Shown in pieces: positions 1 to 6,624 of a DNA stretch of 8,954 bases. The DNA is taken from NCBI GenBank assembly GCA_018644785.1, contig JABGPV010000217.1, positions 1 to 8,954 of the forward strand, in the 5' to 3' direction. Source of the DNA: Deltaproteobacteria bacterium. Its GTDB lineage: Bacteria > Desulfobacterota > DSM-4660 > Desulfatiglandales > Desulfatiglandaceae. A program made the position numbers and the translations under genes. The notes under the pieces were generated by a model. It saw nothing but the letters and a program-made list of their open reading frames with translations. It had not been told where the DNA came from and did no database searches. Within the stretch, counting starts at the first letter, position 1. Each line of letters begins with the position of its first letter.

Positions 1-1299
1 ATTCAGGTCTTTGCGGATAATCGGTTTTGGCCATCCAACGTGGTTGAGTACTTGTAGGAAGCCTTCCCATGTGTAGCTTGGTCGCTGACTCTTGCGATTG
101 ATCCATTTAAATAGAGTCTGTGTCGCATGGTAGACGTAGTTTTTACATCTCTCCGAATTATCCGTAATGGCGTAATAGTTCAGATGGCCAATCACCCGTG
201 TTGCAGCGTTCCGCAACATCTGCCCTTTGGTCAGTCGACTCCTGCTCTTTTGTGCCCAGTCAGTGAACTTGTTCAGGCTTAGTCCGAACTTCTTGCGACT
301 GGTGCGCCTTTTAAGTTTGAAATATCCCTTTCGAGTCTTGCCGCAATAGTGCGTAAAACCCAGAAAGTCAAGCTCTTTGGGCTTTTGGCCCTTCTTCCGC
401 GCATTGTCCCGTGCATACCGGCCAAATTCAACACAGCGTGTCTTTTCCAAAGCCAACTCCAGGTTAAACCCTTGCAGTCGATCCTCCAGTTGTGCCCGGA
501 ACGCCACCGCATCGGATTCGTATTGAAAGCAGGCCAGAAAATCATCGGCAAAGCGAAAATAGTACACTTCACCTTTACAGCGCTTTTTGAACCGACGGCT
601 AAACCACAGGTCCAGCGTATAGTGCAGGTAAATATTCGACAACAGCGGCGATAGAATTGAGCCTTGAGGAGTGCCTTCCTCACTGGCTCGTACCAGCCCG
701 TCTTCCATGATTCCCGCTTTTAACATCCGACTGATCAGCCTGAGAATGCGCTGATCGCCTATCCGGTGTTCAAGGAATTTGAGCATCCATTCGTGATTGA
801 CCTTGTCGAAAAAGCTTCTTATGTCCGCTTCAACAACATAACTCACGCGTTTTTGCTGGATCGTCTGCCCCAGATCGTTTAAACAATCGTGAGGGCTTCT
901 TTTGGGCCGATACCCATAACTGCTGTCTTCAAAAGCTTGCTCATAGATCGGTTCCAAAACCCGCTTTACCGATAACTCCACCAGCTTATCTTCAAAGCTG
1001 CTGATACCAAGCGGCCGGCCTTTGGCACTCCCCGGTTTGGGTACATAACTCCGTCGTTTTGGGTCAGGCCGGTATCTCATATCCTTTAGCCTGACAGACA
1101 GGTCATCAAGATTTTTAGCAAGATCTTTGCCATAATCCTTTTTACTTACGCCATCCACCCCCCGAGCCTTGTCGCCTGGAAGGGCGTCGTAGCAGGCTCG
1201 CAAATTGTCCAGATCCGTCACATGATGATACAGGGTCGTGAACACAAGATTCGGCTCTTTGCGCGCCTTTTCTCCTATCCGCATTAGATTTGTGCTCAT
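1..1299 (-). CDS. ltrA: Group II intron reverse transcriptase/maturase (3' end outside window)
   Basis: Multifunctional intron-encoded protein that helps the intron RNA fold and splice and copies it into DNA during retrohoming. 433 codons are open from the ATG at 1299 to the window edge with no stop, so only the C-terminus is missing. Visible blocks: an N-terminal RT-0-like region with GVDGV (residues 48-51), RPLGISSFEDK (95-105), YGYRPKRS (128-135), the first catalytic Asp in VEADIRSFFD (about 156-165), GTPQGSILSPLLSNIYL (209-225), and the active site RFADD (249-253), with Phe in place of the usual Tyr. Then come LDFLGFTHYCGKTR (310-323) and a maturase domain X with RKKFG, the GHLNYYAITDNS block and LFKWINRKSQR. 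No C-terminal endonuclease motif is seen before the edge. The start is set by AAGGAG nine bases upstream. The family is certain; the intron class is not. Confidence 0.96.
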   Translation of the reverse strand, partial: MSTNLMRIGEKARKEPNLVFTTLYHHVTDLDNLRACYDALPGDKARGVDGVSKKDYGKDLAKNLDDLSVRLKDMRYRPDPKRRSYVPKPGSAKGRPLGISSFEDKLVELSVKRVLEPIYEQAFEDSSYGYRPKRSPHDCLNDLGQTIQQKRVSYVVEADIRSFFDKVNHEWMLKFLEHRIGDQRILRLISRMLKAGIMEDGLVRASEEGTPQGSILSPLLSNIYLHYTLDLWFSRRFKKRCKGEVYYFRFADDFLACFQYESDAVAFRAQLEDRLQGFNLELALEKTRCVEFGRYARDNARKKGQKPKELDFLGFTHYCGKTRKGYFKLKRRTSRKKFGLSLNKFTDWAQKSRSRLTKGQMLRNAATRVIGHLNYYAITDNSERCKNYVYHATQTLFKWINRKSQRPSYTWEGFLQVLNHVGWPKPIIRKDLN

Positions 1300-1805
1300 C
1301 GAGAACCACTCCTTGCATAGTGTCGATGTTTCCTCTTTTGCGGCCGATTAGCCGTGGGGACCTTCGCTCAACGGGGGTTAGCCGTTTCATCGCTAAACCA
1401 TTGCGGTCATACCGGTCCCCATCCCTCGCATCGGCGTCGTCTGAATGGCTTCCTTTTATGTCAGCCAAACATACCTGGCTACTATCCTCTTGATAAGGGA
1501 TGCTTCACCAAGAACCTTTGAGATTTTCCGATGCTTGCCTGGTTACTTCAATGTCGTTGTTTAACTCGATACTGTCTGTGACCCCGGGAGGATGAAATGG
1601 CACTCGTCTTTAACGCACCTCTCATATTGCCTGCGCCCTGCACGAGGGGATCGGCACCCTCCAAAATTAGACTTTCTCGGGGCTAAGGGGCAGATTCAGA
1701 GCATTCACCCTTTACCTCGTTAAACATGCAAACCTCCATAGATCATGAAGGGATACTTCCGGGCGGTTGACTAAACCTTACCCGCGAGGGCTTCTATTCC
1801 CTCAC
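1300..1805 (-). ncRNA. 5' structured RNA portion of the group II intron (domains I-III and start of IV)
   Basis: This stretch has no credible gene. Its short open frames lack recognisable motifs and are out of register with the maturase. It is rich in short inverted repeats on the minus strand, for example GAGGG...CCCTC at the right end, GCGG...CCGC just after it, and GGAAG...CTTCC. That fits the folded domains of a group II intron. Its length of about 506 bases from the proposed 5' end to the maturase start is typical. Domain limits were not resolved by hand, and the exact first base remains open (1805 favoured, 1618 possible). Confidence 0.65.
1309..1314 (-). promoter_or_regulatory. Ribosome binding site of the maturase
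   Basis: AAGGAG on the minus strand, nine bases before the ATG at 1299. It decides in favour of this ATG over the in-frame ATG five codons later (Met6). Confidence 0.75.
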
Positions 1806-1988
1806 AACATCGAACCAGCGCCAGGTTCGAACCGTGCATTTGTCTTGCATAGCAGATCGGCCAAATCCATTCAAGGCTGCCGCATCAATTGTTCGCCGCT
1901 CCCGGATAAACCAACCTGTGACGATATCGAGGAGTGGACCGATCCGGCCAAACGGATGAAGGGGCCTGAGCCTGTCGGCCTTGATCAT
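1794..1988 (-). pseudogene. Short overlapping ORF, possible C-terminal remnant of the flavoprotein, ending in the intron
   Basis: A 64-codon frame begins with an ATG that overlaps the flavoprotein stop codon as ATGA (1985-1988) and reads on in the neighbouring frame to a TAG at 1794. The composition looks coding: mixed GC-rich third positions, and a basic and aromatic-rich tail that includes GWFIRERR, NGFGRSAMQDKC and RTWRWFDV. Two readings fit. It may be a translationally coupled small gene. Or it may be the former C-terminus of the flavoprotein, split off by a one-base frameshift. Its last four codons and stop fall at or past the proposed intron start (1805), so the original reading probably continued into a 3' exon outside the window. 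I do not recognise the family. Confidence 0.4.
1810..1830. repeat. 7-bp perfect inverted repeat (hairpin) next to the proposed intron 5' junction
   Basis: Arms TCGAACC (1810-1816) and GGTTCGA (1824-1830) enclose a 7-base loop, AGCGCCA. On the minus strand the hairpin ends four bases before the proposed intron start at 1805. Some group II introns, notably class IIC, insert directly after a hairpin and a short exon-binding sequence, which would fit this position. No T-run follows, so it is not a normal terminator. Confidence 0.55.
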
Positions 1989-2644
1989 CTCGCCATCCTG
2001 ACACCGAGATCCCTGGCCTCTCTGAGCTGTACGTCGGTGAGTTCTTTATACAGGTAGGCTCTCTGCCAGTCTTCACCCCACAGCTTTTTTGAGAATTCCC
2101 CCCCGGCATACATCTCTCCAACCCAATCAGCGTTGAGAATGAGGCAACCGTTTTGCCTCATGAATGGTGTTCCATCGTTGCAGAACCTTTTTCCTAACTT
2201 TGTCGGCATCGATCCCGCGCTCACAATGGTGCCCAGTGCTCGATATTTGTTGGAACGAGGCTTAGGGGCACCTCTGAAGGTCAAAAATCGGCCTGTTGGT
2301 CGGCATAGACGCCACGCCATACGCTCGAAAAATACTGTCATGAGCCCAGTGATGAACCCGTTATGCACCGCCGAAGATAGAATGATACCATCAGAATCGA
2401 CGGTTTTGCGCAGTATCTCTCCCATGTCGTCGTTGATCGAGCAAGGCGCAATCTCCGAATCCAGGTCCTTGTAGCACATAAGGCAATTGGTACAATAGCG
2501 AACATCTTTATCGCGAAGAAGTATCATTTCGGTGTCCATGCCCACGGAGGCCGCACCTTCCAGGGCGGCTTCTGTCAACTGTGTGGTCGTTCCCGTCCGG
2601 CGGCAAGAACCGTTGATCGCAATAACTTTCTTGGAATTCTCCAT
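1985..2644 (-). CDS. Flavodoxin-like NAD(P)H-dependent oxidoreductase, iron-sulfur flavoprotein type
   Basis: A 219-residue cytoplasmic protein of the NADPH-dependent FMN reductase / iron-sulfur flavoprotein superfamily, expected to bind FMN and move electrons. The N-terminus has the beta strand and phosphate-binding loop, VIAINGSCRRTGTT (residues 7-20). A cysteine cluster follows at C51, C54, C57 and C68 (C-x2-C-x2-C-x10-C). It resembles the CX2CX2CX4-7C ligand pattern of iron-sulfur flavoproteins but with a longer last spacing, so cluster binding is likely rather than proven. The stretch SSAVHNGFITGLM (90-102) sits where the FMN ring contact loop lies in this family. The ATG at 2644 has no clear Shine-Dalgarno sequence. 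The gene lies 197 bp after the second lipoprotein hydrolase. Its TGA overlaps an ATG opening a coding-like -1 frame, so the present C-terminus may be shortened. Confidence 0.85.
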   Translation of the reverse strand: MENSKKVIAINGSCRRTGTTTQLTEAALEGAASVGMDTEMILLRDKDVRYCTNCLMCYKDLDSEIAPCSINDDMGEILRKTVDSDGIILSSAVHNGFITGLMTVFFERMAWRLCRPTGRFLTFRGAPKPRSNKYRALGTIVSAGSMPTKLGKRFCNDGTPFMRQNGCLILNADWVGEMYAGGEFSKKLWGEDWQRAYLYKELTDVQLREARDLGVRMAR

Positions 2645-2841
2645 TTTTTGATTAGTACAGCAGCTTATGGTGGTTTGAAGCCCGCGCTGAGGGATCGAGC
2701 CCTAATCTCTTCAGCAGTTGTGCACATAACGTGCATGGTGGTTCTGTCTCAAATTGGCCAAAATTACGCAAGACTGGAAAATGAATCCTGGTAAACAGCC
2801 TGATTGACGTACTCGATTGCTCTTGCCGGCAGTTACAATTC
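2645..2841. other. 197-bp gap between second hydrolase and second flavoprotein
   Basis: The only loose spacing in the gene row. It holds a small inverted repeat, TGCAC-ATAAC-GTGCA (2721-2735), without a following T-run. I could not find a convincing -35/-10 pair on the minus strand. An open frame continues across it from inside the hydrolase gene in another register, but it has no recognisable motif. A separate promoter for the flavoprotein here is possible but not shown. Confidence 0.4.
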
Positions 2842-4158
2842 CTACGGTGTTTCCTTTTTTCTTTCGGCAAAAACGGCCAGTATCTCATTGTATTTTGCAA
2901 GGGCTTCGCTGCTCGATAGGATACTCACGTGATTTTGGTCGTAGCCGTAGACTCGATCAGCTTCCCTCTGAGCCCTCTTGTCCAACTGGCTTATCAGGGA
3001 TATTGTCCCATCTCTGTTTTTCCCGATTTTTAGTATGGCATCGTCGCGGTGGGCGAAAAAGAGATGGAATTCAATATCCGGCGGGAGTCTCTGCTGGAAG
3101 AGGTCTTCTATGAACTTACTGCGGCTGGCAACGTCCTTCCAGCAGGGCACTACAACCGGGGCGTTTTCAACCGCCGATTGTGCTGCTTCACTCCCCCCGA
3201 AAGGTGTTGCAAGGGTTATGTAAAGGATATCATTGTTCGGATGAGGTTTGTACCGGTTGATGGCTGACCTGACCACCAATCCTCCCATACTGTGCGCCGT
3301 GATCACAAGTTTTTTTACTTTGTCAAGGTCATAGCAAAGAAAAAATCTGTAAAAAGCCTCCGATGTTTTTTTCAGGCTCTGGCCCGAAGGATAATATAAA
3401 AACCATGGCTGGTAGATCTTCCTGTCGATTCCTTCAGCAAAATATTTCCATTCCTTAGGGGTTCCCCCTACACCGTGAACGAAGATTATCGGGATACGGT
3501 CTTTGTCCCATGGTTCATCAGAATAGATTATCTGGTTCGCCTTTTTCAGGAAATCAGGTGTGGAATATACACCCAGTTCCGCAATTTCATGGGAGAAAAT
3601 CGGGTCATCTAAGGTCTTTACATAGCTTTCCTTGCCAGGGGCCTTTATTCTGACGGGGGACTCCCACAATCCCGGATTCTCGAAAGAGACATGAATGTCT
3701 ATCCCTTCAAGGATTCCGCCTTGATATTTATCAGGAGATTTTACCGTTAACCCTTCCCCGCCGCCGCCGTATTTTCCTACGAGTTCGTCCTGTTCAAAGA
3801 CTGAATCATTATCAAGGTCGGCAAACACCAGGATACTGAACCGGCCTTCAGGAAGATATAAGTAATATGAATTGTCGAACCATGCCAGCAACTGGCAATC
3901 GACCAGTTCGTTCTCCGAGTAATCATCCGAATAAGCCACGATCATACAGGGAATTTTTGTAAGTTTCTCGGGATCGTCGCCTTTGATATATCCGCTCACA
4001 TAGCTGCATTTTTCAGGAGAGATATCTTTCACCCGATCGTGGGACGGGCTGACTTCATGCATGACTTTTCCCGTCATTTTTGTCCCCCACATCCCCATGT
4101 ATCCACATCCGGAGAAAAGGACGGTGAGTATCATCAGAAAAGAGAAATATATTTTCAT
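2842..4158 (-). CDS. Lipoprotein alpha/beta hydrolase (lipase/esterase-like), second copy
   Basis: A predicted lipid-anchored serine hydrolase of 438 residues. The signal peptide (residues 1-17) ends in an LFSGC lipobox, making Cys18 the lipidation site. Gly follows the Cys, not Asp, so inner-membrane retention is not indicated by the E. coli rule. Residues about 50-165 form a probable beta-rich domain with an EF-hand-like loop, DLDNDSVFEQDE (114-125). The hydrolase domain starts near 222: the oxyanion motif HGVGG (228-232), the nucleophile elbow AHSMGG with Ser290, probable Asp383 in NRDGTISL, and His410 in NHVSIL. The substrate is unknown; lipase, esterase or acyltransferase activity are all possible. 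An in-frame GTG at 4185 would add nine residues, but it overlaps the GGGGAGG and spoils the compact signal peptide, so I chose ATG 4158, with weak GGTG ahead and the upstream stop 16 bp away. Translational coupling is likely. Paralogue of 5314-6594. Confidence 0.88.
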   Translation of the reverse strand: MKIYFSFLMILTVLFSGCGYMGMWGTKMTGKVMHEVSPSHDRVKDISPEKCSYVSGYIKGDDPEKLTKIPCMIVAYSDDYSENELVDCQLLAWFDNSYYLYLPEGRFSILVFADLDNDSVFEQDELVGKYGGGGEGLTVKSPDKYQGGILEGIDIHVSFENPGLWESPVRIKAPGKESYVKTLDDPIFSHEIAELGVYSTPDFLKKANQIIYSDEPWDKDRIPIIFVHGVGGTPKEWKYFAEGIDRKIYQPWFLYYPSGQSLKKTSEAFYRFFLCYDLDKVKKLVITAHSMGGLVVRSAINRYKPHPNNDILYITLATPFGGSEAAQSAVENAPVVVPCWKDVASRSKFIEDLFQQRLPPDIEFHLFFAHRDDAILKIGKNRDGTISLISQLDKRAQREADRVYGYDQNHVSILSSSEALAKYNEILAVFAERKKETP

Positions 4159-4174
4159 CCCAGCACCGAGACCA

Positions 4175-5251
4175 TCACTGGTCACCTCCCCTTTGGAATA
4201 ATTGAATCATTAATGAGATGTCGCCGATTACCTTGTATTTCTGTTCCATGAACATCTGCTGCCCGTCAGCTTTACGGGTCATGATGTCCATCCACACATC
4301 AAAGGGCGCCTCGATGGTGAGATCGGGGTTCTCCCAGGTTCCTTTTATTGCAGTGATGTTCCCTTTTTCTATGGTAAAGTAGCATGAATCCTCCACATCA
4401 CCTGAGAACTTGAACTGCAATATCACCTTTTTGTCACCGGCCGCTTCGGATTTGAGCCCGAAAGGGCAAAAGCGCATAAAGCTTTCAAGGGAGTCAGGGC
4501 GCGGAACGATCTTTTTCTTTTTAAATTCCTTGGGTGTCACGCCCTCGGCGATGCAGGTCTTCCAAAAAAGGTTGCTCATTTCGGCAAAGGATTGACCAGC
4601 CTCTATGGGTTGTGTGATCCGCTTCAGTGTCGATGGGGTGATTTTCATGGATTGCACCAGTTCTCGCCCTGCCTGAGTTGTTGCGTCGAGAATGTCAGTT
4701 GATTTATCCCCGAAAAAGGGGTTGGTCATTATTTCCGCGGCGGGCCGATAGATTTCCGCTATGAGCTGTCGGCCCGGCGATGCCGATAAATAATTAATAT
4801 GGGCGGAAAGAGCACTGAAATGATCTTCATCAGGCATCCCGGAAACGGAGAGCATTACAATTGCCGGGGTTTTATCACGCAACGGGTGGAACATTCTGCC
4901 ATCGTGAATTTCAAAAAACGGTTCAATCGAAGGAAGCGTACGCTCCATAAAAGCCTTAAGGGTCGCATTCACGCCGTAGTTGTAAAGGGGTGTTGCGTAG
5001 ACGACCATATCTGATCCCAACCATTTTCCAAACAGTTCTTTGCTCATGTCATCTTTATGAATACATTGGCCGGGGGTCTTGGTCCAACAAGTAAAACATC
5101 CGATGCAATTCTTGATGTTTTTCTCGCGCAGATTTGTGACCTCCACGTCAGCACCGGCATCAACCATGCCATCCGCAAGGTGCTTGAGCATCAGTTCGGT
5201 TTTGCTTTGGCCGCCACTTCGGGGGCTGGAATTGAGCGCAAGTATTCTCAT
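4175..5251 (-). CDS. Flavodoxin-like iron-sulfur flavoprotein fused to an SCP2-like domain
   Basis: A 358-residue two-domain protein, expected in the cytoplasm. The N-terminal NADPH-dependent FMN reductase / flavodoxin-like domain (about 1-200) starts with ILALNSSPRSGGQS and has cysteines C49, C52, C55 and C63. These form C-x2-C-x2-C-x7-C, within the ligand pattern described for iron-sulfur flavoproteins. ATPLYNYGVNATLKAFMERT (86-105) is the flavin contact loop and the following helix. After a linker region (about 200-270), the C-terminus (about 274-352) looks like an SCP2 sterol-carrier fold: VILQFKFSG, then YFTIEKGN, then ENPDLTIEAPFDVWMDI, and a hydrophobic last helix. SCP2 domains commonly bind lipids or other hydrophobic ligands, so the fusion hints at a hydrophobic substrate, by inference. 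The start is fixed by AGGAGG five bases before the ATG. It lies between the two lipoprotein hydrolase genes; the stop is 16 bp before the second. Confidence 0.88.
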   Translation of the reverse strand: MRILALNSSPRSGGQSKTELMLKHLADGMVDAGADVEVTNLREKNIKNCIGCFTCWTKTPGQCIHKDDMSKELFGKWLGSDMVVYATPLYNYGVNATLKAFMERTLPSIEPFFEIHDGRMFHPLRDKTPAIVMLSVSGMPDEDHFSALSAHINYLSASPGRQLIAEIYRPAAEIMTNPFFGDKSTDILDATTQAGRELVQSMKITPSTLKRITQPIEAGQSFAEMSNLFWKTCIAEGVTPKEFKKKKIVPRPDSLESFMRFCPFGLKSEAAGDKKVILQFKFSGDVEDSCYFTIEKGNITAIKGTWENPDLTIEAPFDVWMDIMTRKADGQQMFMEQKYKVIGDISLMIQLFQRGGDQ

Positions 5252-5256
5252 TTCAT

Positions 5257-5262
5257 CCTCCT
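5257..5262 (-). promoter_or_regulatory. Ribosome binding site of the flavodoxin-SCP2 gene
   Basis: AGGAGG on the minus strand, five bases before the ATG at 5251. It is the strongest start signal among the flavoprotein genes and supports independent translation inside the operon. Confidence 0.8.
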
Positions 5263-5313
5263 ATGATTTCATTTCATTGATCAGTCATTGTAGCCATATC
5301 TGTTCAGGCCAGT

Positions 5314-6594
5314 CTATTCTTTTTTGCTGCGTTCCTCGAACAGGATGTTCAATCTTTCCATCACAGCCGGGCTGGAGAGAATGCCGCCATGGGTTACATG
5401 GAAACCGAGGACCTTCTTTGCCGAGAGTTCCGCCGGCAGGAAGAGTTCACTCCTGAGGGATACCGTCCCATCGTTACTGCCGGGGATGGTCAAGCGCCAT
5501 CCGCCACGATAGCTGAAAAACAAGTTGTATTCCAAGTGAGACGGAAGAGGCGTTGCAAAAAGGCCCTTGATAAAAGGACTTCCGGGCGCCATGTCATACC
5601 ACGCAGGAATCACCACGGGGCATTGTTCCACGCCTTTGGCCGCAAATACGTGCCCATCCCAGGGCGTGGACATAGAAACAAACAGTTCCAGAACCTGGCC
5701 TCCGCCTTCGCGGATCATTCGATTCATTACGTCGCGGGCGACCAATCCGCCCATACTGTGGGCGAGGATATAGAGACGTTCAAATTTATGTTGCACCCGC
5801 AGAATGGAAATGGTTGCACTCACCCACTTGCTGATGATCCCAAGTCGCATCCCGGATGGATAGAACAGAACCCAAGGCTGAAATTTATCTCGATTCAAAC
5901 CCTTGATGATATGCCTGAATTCCACCGGATTTCCGCCGGCGCCGTGAACAAGCAATATGGGGATCTTTTCCGGATCATATTTCTGAAGAAAAAAAAGTCC
6001 CCCCCCGACCTCTTCCAGGAATTTGAGTGGCTCCCAGAAGCCCATATCTCCATTTTTGGCCGCGAATCTCGGATCGGAAAGCTTGGCGACTTCCCCCATG
6101 CGAAATTTTCTGACCAGGTCTTCTGACATCGGGAATGGCGGCAGCTCATACAGCAGGGGGAATTGCAGGCGCGCCTGTTCGGGCGGACGTAGCATGACGG
6201 ACAAACCCTCGTGTTTCTTGTCCGGTTTTACAACGATGGGGTCGGGAGTCCCGTGCCAGCCGACATATTCGTCGGGCTGAAAATTCATGTCTTCATTTCG
6301 ATCTTCGAAAGCCCCTACCATATAGGTTCCCGGAAGCACAAAGAAGTGGAATGGCCCCGGCTTGAACATGACCTTAGAATTGACTATGGTATTGTCGTGA
6401 TCGTCCTCCATGTTTACTTTGACCAGGAGCACTTGTATCGGTTTATGGTGGGCGGAATCGCTTTGCACGGTACCCGAGACAGAACCGTATTGGTCTTCCC
6501 TCTCGAGGTCTTCGTGAAGGTCATAGAGCATGCAACCGCTCAGCATCCATGTGGCGGCAGTCCAGAAGAAGAATTTGCAAAGGATGGGTTTCAT
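5314..6594 (-). CDS. Lipoprotein alpha/beta hydrolase (lipase/esterase-like), first copy
   Basis: A predicted lipid-anchored serine hydrolase of 426 residues. The signal peptide ends in a good lipobox, LSGC, with Cys21 as the lipid attachment site followed by Met. A beta-rich N-terminal domain (about 35-140) carries an EF-hand-like loop starting at D98 (DRNEDMNFQPDE). The alpha/beta hydrolase domain has HGAGG (217-221), the nucleophile elbow AHSMGG with Ser280, probable catalytic Asp375 in NDGTVSL and His402 in HVTHGGIL. It shares this whole layout with 2842-4158, so the two are paralogues. The substrate is unknown. An ATG at 6609 lies inside the GAGGAGG ribosome binding site, so the ATG at 6594 is the start. 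It follows the cyclase stop by 30 bp. The codons for residues 197-202 contain G8 and T8 runs that could slip. Some homologues may be called triacylglycerol lipases or PGAP1-like; I would not go beyond hydrolase. Confidence 0.9.
   Translation of the reverse strand: MKPILCKFFFWTAATWMLSGCMLYDLHEDLEREDQYGSVSGTVQSDSAHHKPIQVLLVKVNMEDDHDNTIVNSKVMFKPGPFHFFVLPGTYMVGAFEDRNEDMNFQPDEYVGWHGTPDPIVVKPDKKHEGLSVMLRPPEQARLQFPLLYELPPFPMSEDLVRKFRMGEVAKLSDPRFAAKNGDMGFWEPLKFLEEVGGGLFFLQKYDPEKIPILLVHGAGGNPVEFRHIIKGLNRDKFQPWVLFYPSGMRLGIISKWVSATISILRVQHKFERLYILAHSMGGLVARDVMNRMIREGGGQVLELFVSMSTPWDGHVFAAKGVEQCPVVIPAWYDMAPGSPFIKGLFATPLPSHLEYNLFFSYRGGWRLTIPGSNDGTVSLRSELFLPAELSAKKVLGFHVTHGGILSSPAVMERLNILFEERSKKE
5989..6006. 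repeat. Paired homopolymer runs (A8-GT-C8) inside the first hydrolase gene
   Basis: Eight A (5989-5996) and eight C (5999-6006) on the plus strand, read as G8 then T8 in the gene. They encode GGG-L-FF just before the catalytic domain. Gain or loss of one base in either run would shift the frame and remove the catalytic triad. This is a candidate slippage site, or a place where a sequencing error would be easy. Confidence 0.6.
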
Positions 6595-6600
6595 GGATGA

Positions 6601-6607
6601 CCTCCTC
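6601..6607 (-). promoter_or_regulatory. Ribosome binding site deciding the start of the first hydrolase
   Basis: GAGGAGG on the minus strand, six bases before the ATG at 6594. The longer ATG at 6609 overlaps this site, so the shorter 426-residue product is preferred; it also begins directly with a normal Lys-containing signal peptide. Confidence 0.8.
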
Positions 6608-6624
6608 ATTGACTCATACGCGTT

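Larger units (their letters stand above)
1..1805 (-). mobile_element. Group II intron, 5' part (RNA domains plus maturase gene), truncated by the window
   Basis: A mobile retroelement whose encoded reverse transcriptase/maturase (1-1299) is preceded by about 500 bases of structured, non-coding sequence, the usual layout of an ORF-containing group II intron with its ORF in domain IV. The intron reads right to left; its 3' end (domains V and VI and the 3' exon) lies beyond base 1. The 5' boundary is not certain. I favour the GTGAG that starts at 1805 on the minus strand, because the distance to the maturase start is normal and the preceding exon shows hairpin and pairing features. A GTGCG at 1618 matches the usual 5' consensus better but leaves only about 320 bases before the ORF. 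Structural class was not assigned. Confidence 0.8.

Noticed and set aside
1..1299. Reverse transcriptase as part of a retron or diversity-generating retroelement
   Set aside because: The maturase domain X blocks, the QGSILSPLLSNI motif and a long structured 5' RNA fit a group II intron. No template/variable repeat pair or msr/msd layout was seen.
1142..1468. 108-codon ORF on the minus strand overlapping the start of the maturase
   Set aside because: It lies in the intron RNA and in a different register from the maturase. It has no domain motif and low-complexity charged sequence, as expected from structured RNA read as protein.
1822..1834. GGTTCGAACC resembling a tRNA T-arm
   Set aside because: The 5-bp T-stem cannot be formed with correct partners on either strand, and no acceptor, D or anticodon arm surrounds it. 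It is part of the 7-bp hairpin.
2652..2900. 82-codon minus-strand ORF spanning the gap after the second hydrolase
   Set aside because: It starts inside the hydrolase gene in another frame, has no recognisable motif and no ribosome binding site. A decayed gene fragment cannot be excluded.
5389..6126. 245-codon ORF on the plus strand
   Set aside because: It lies wholly antisense to the first lipoprotein hydrolase, which has a signal peptide, lipobox and catalytic triad. The plus frame has no motif or ribosome binding site.
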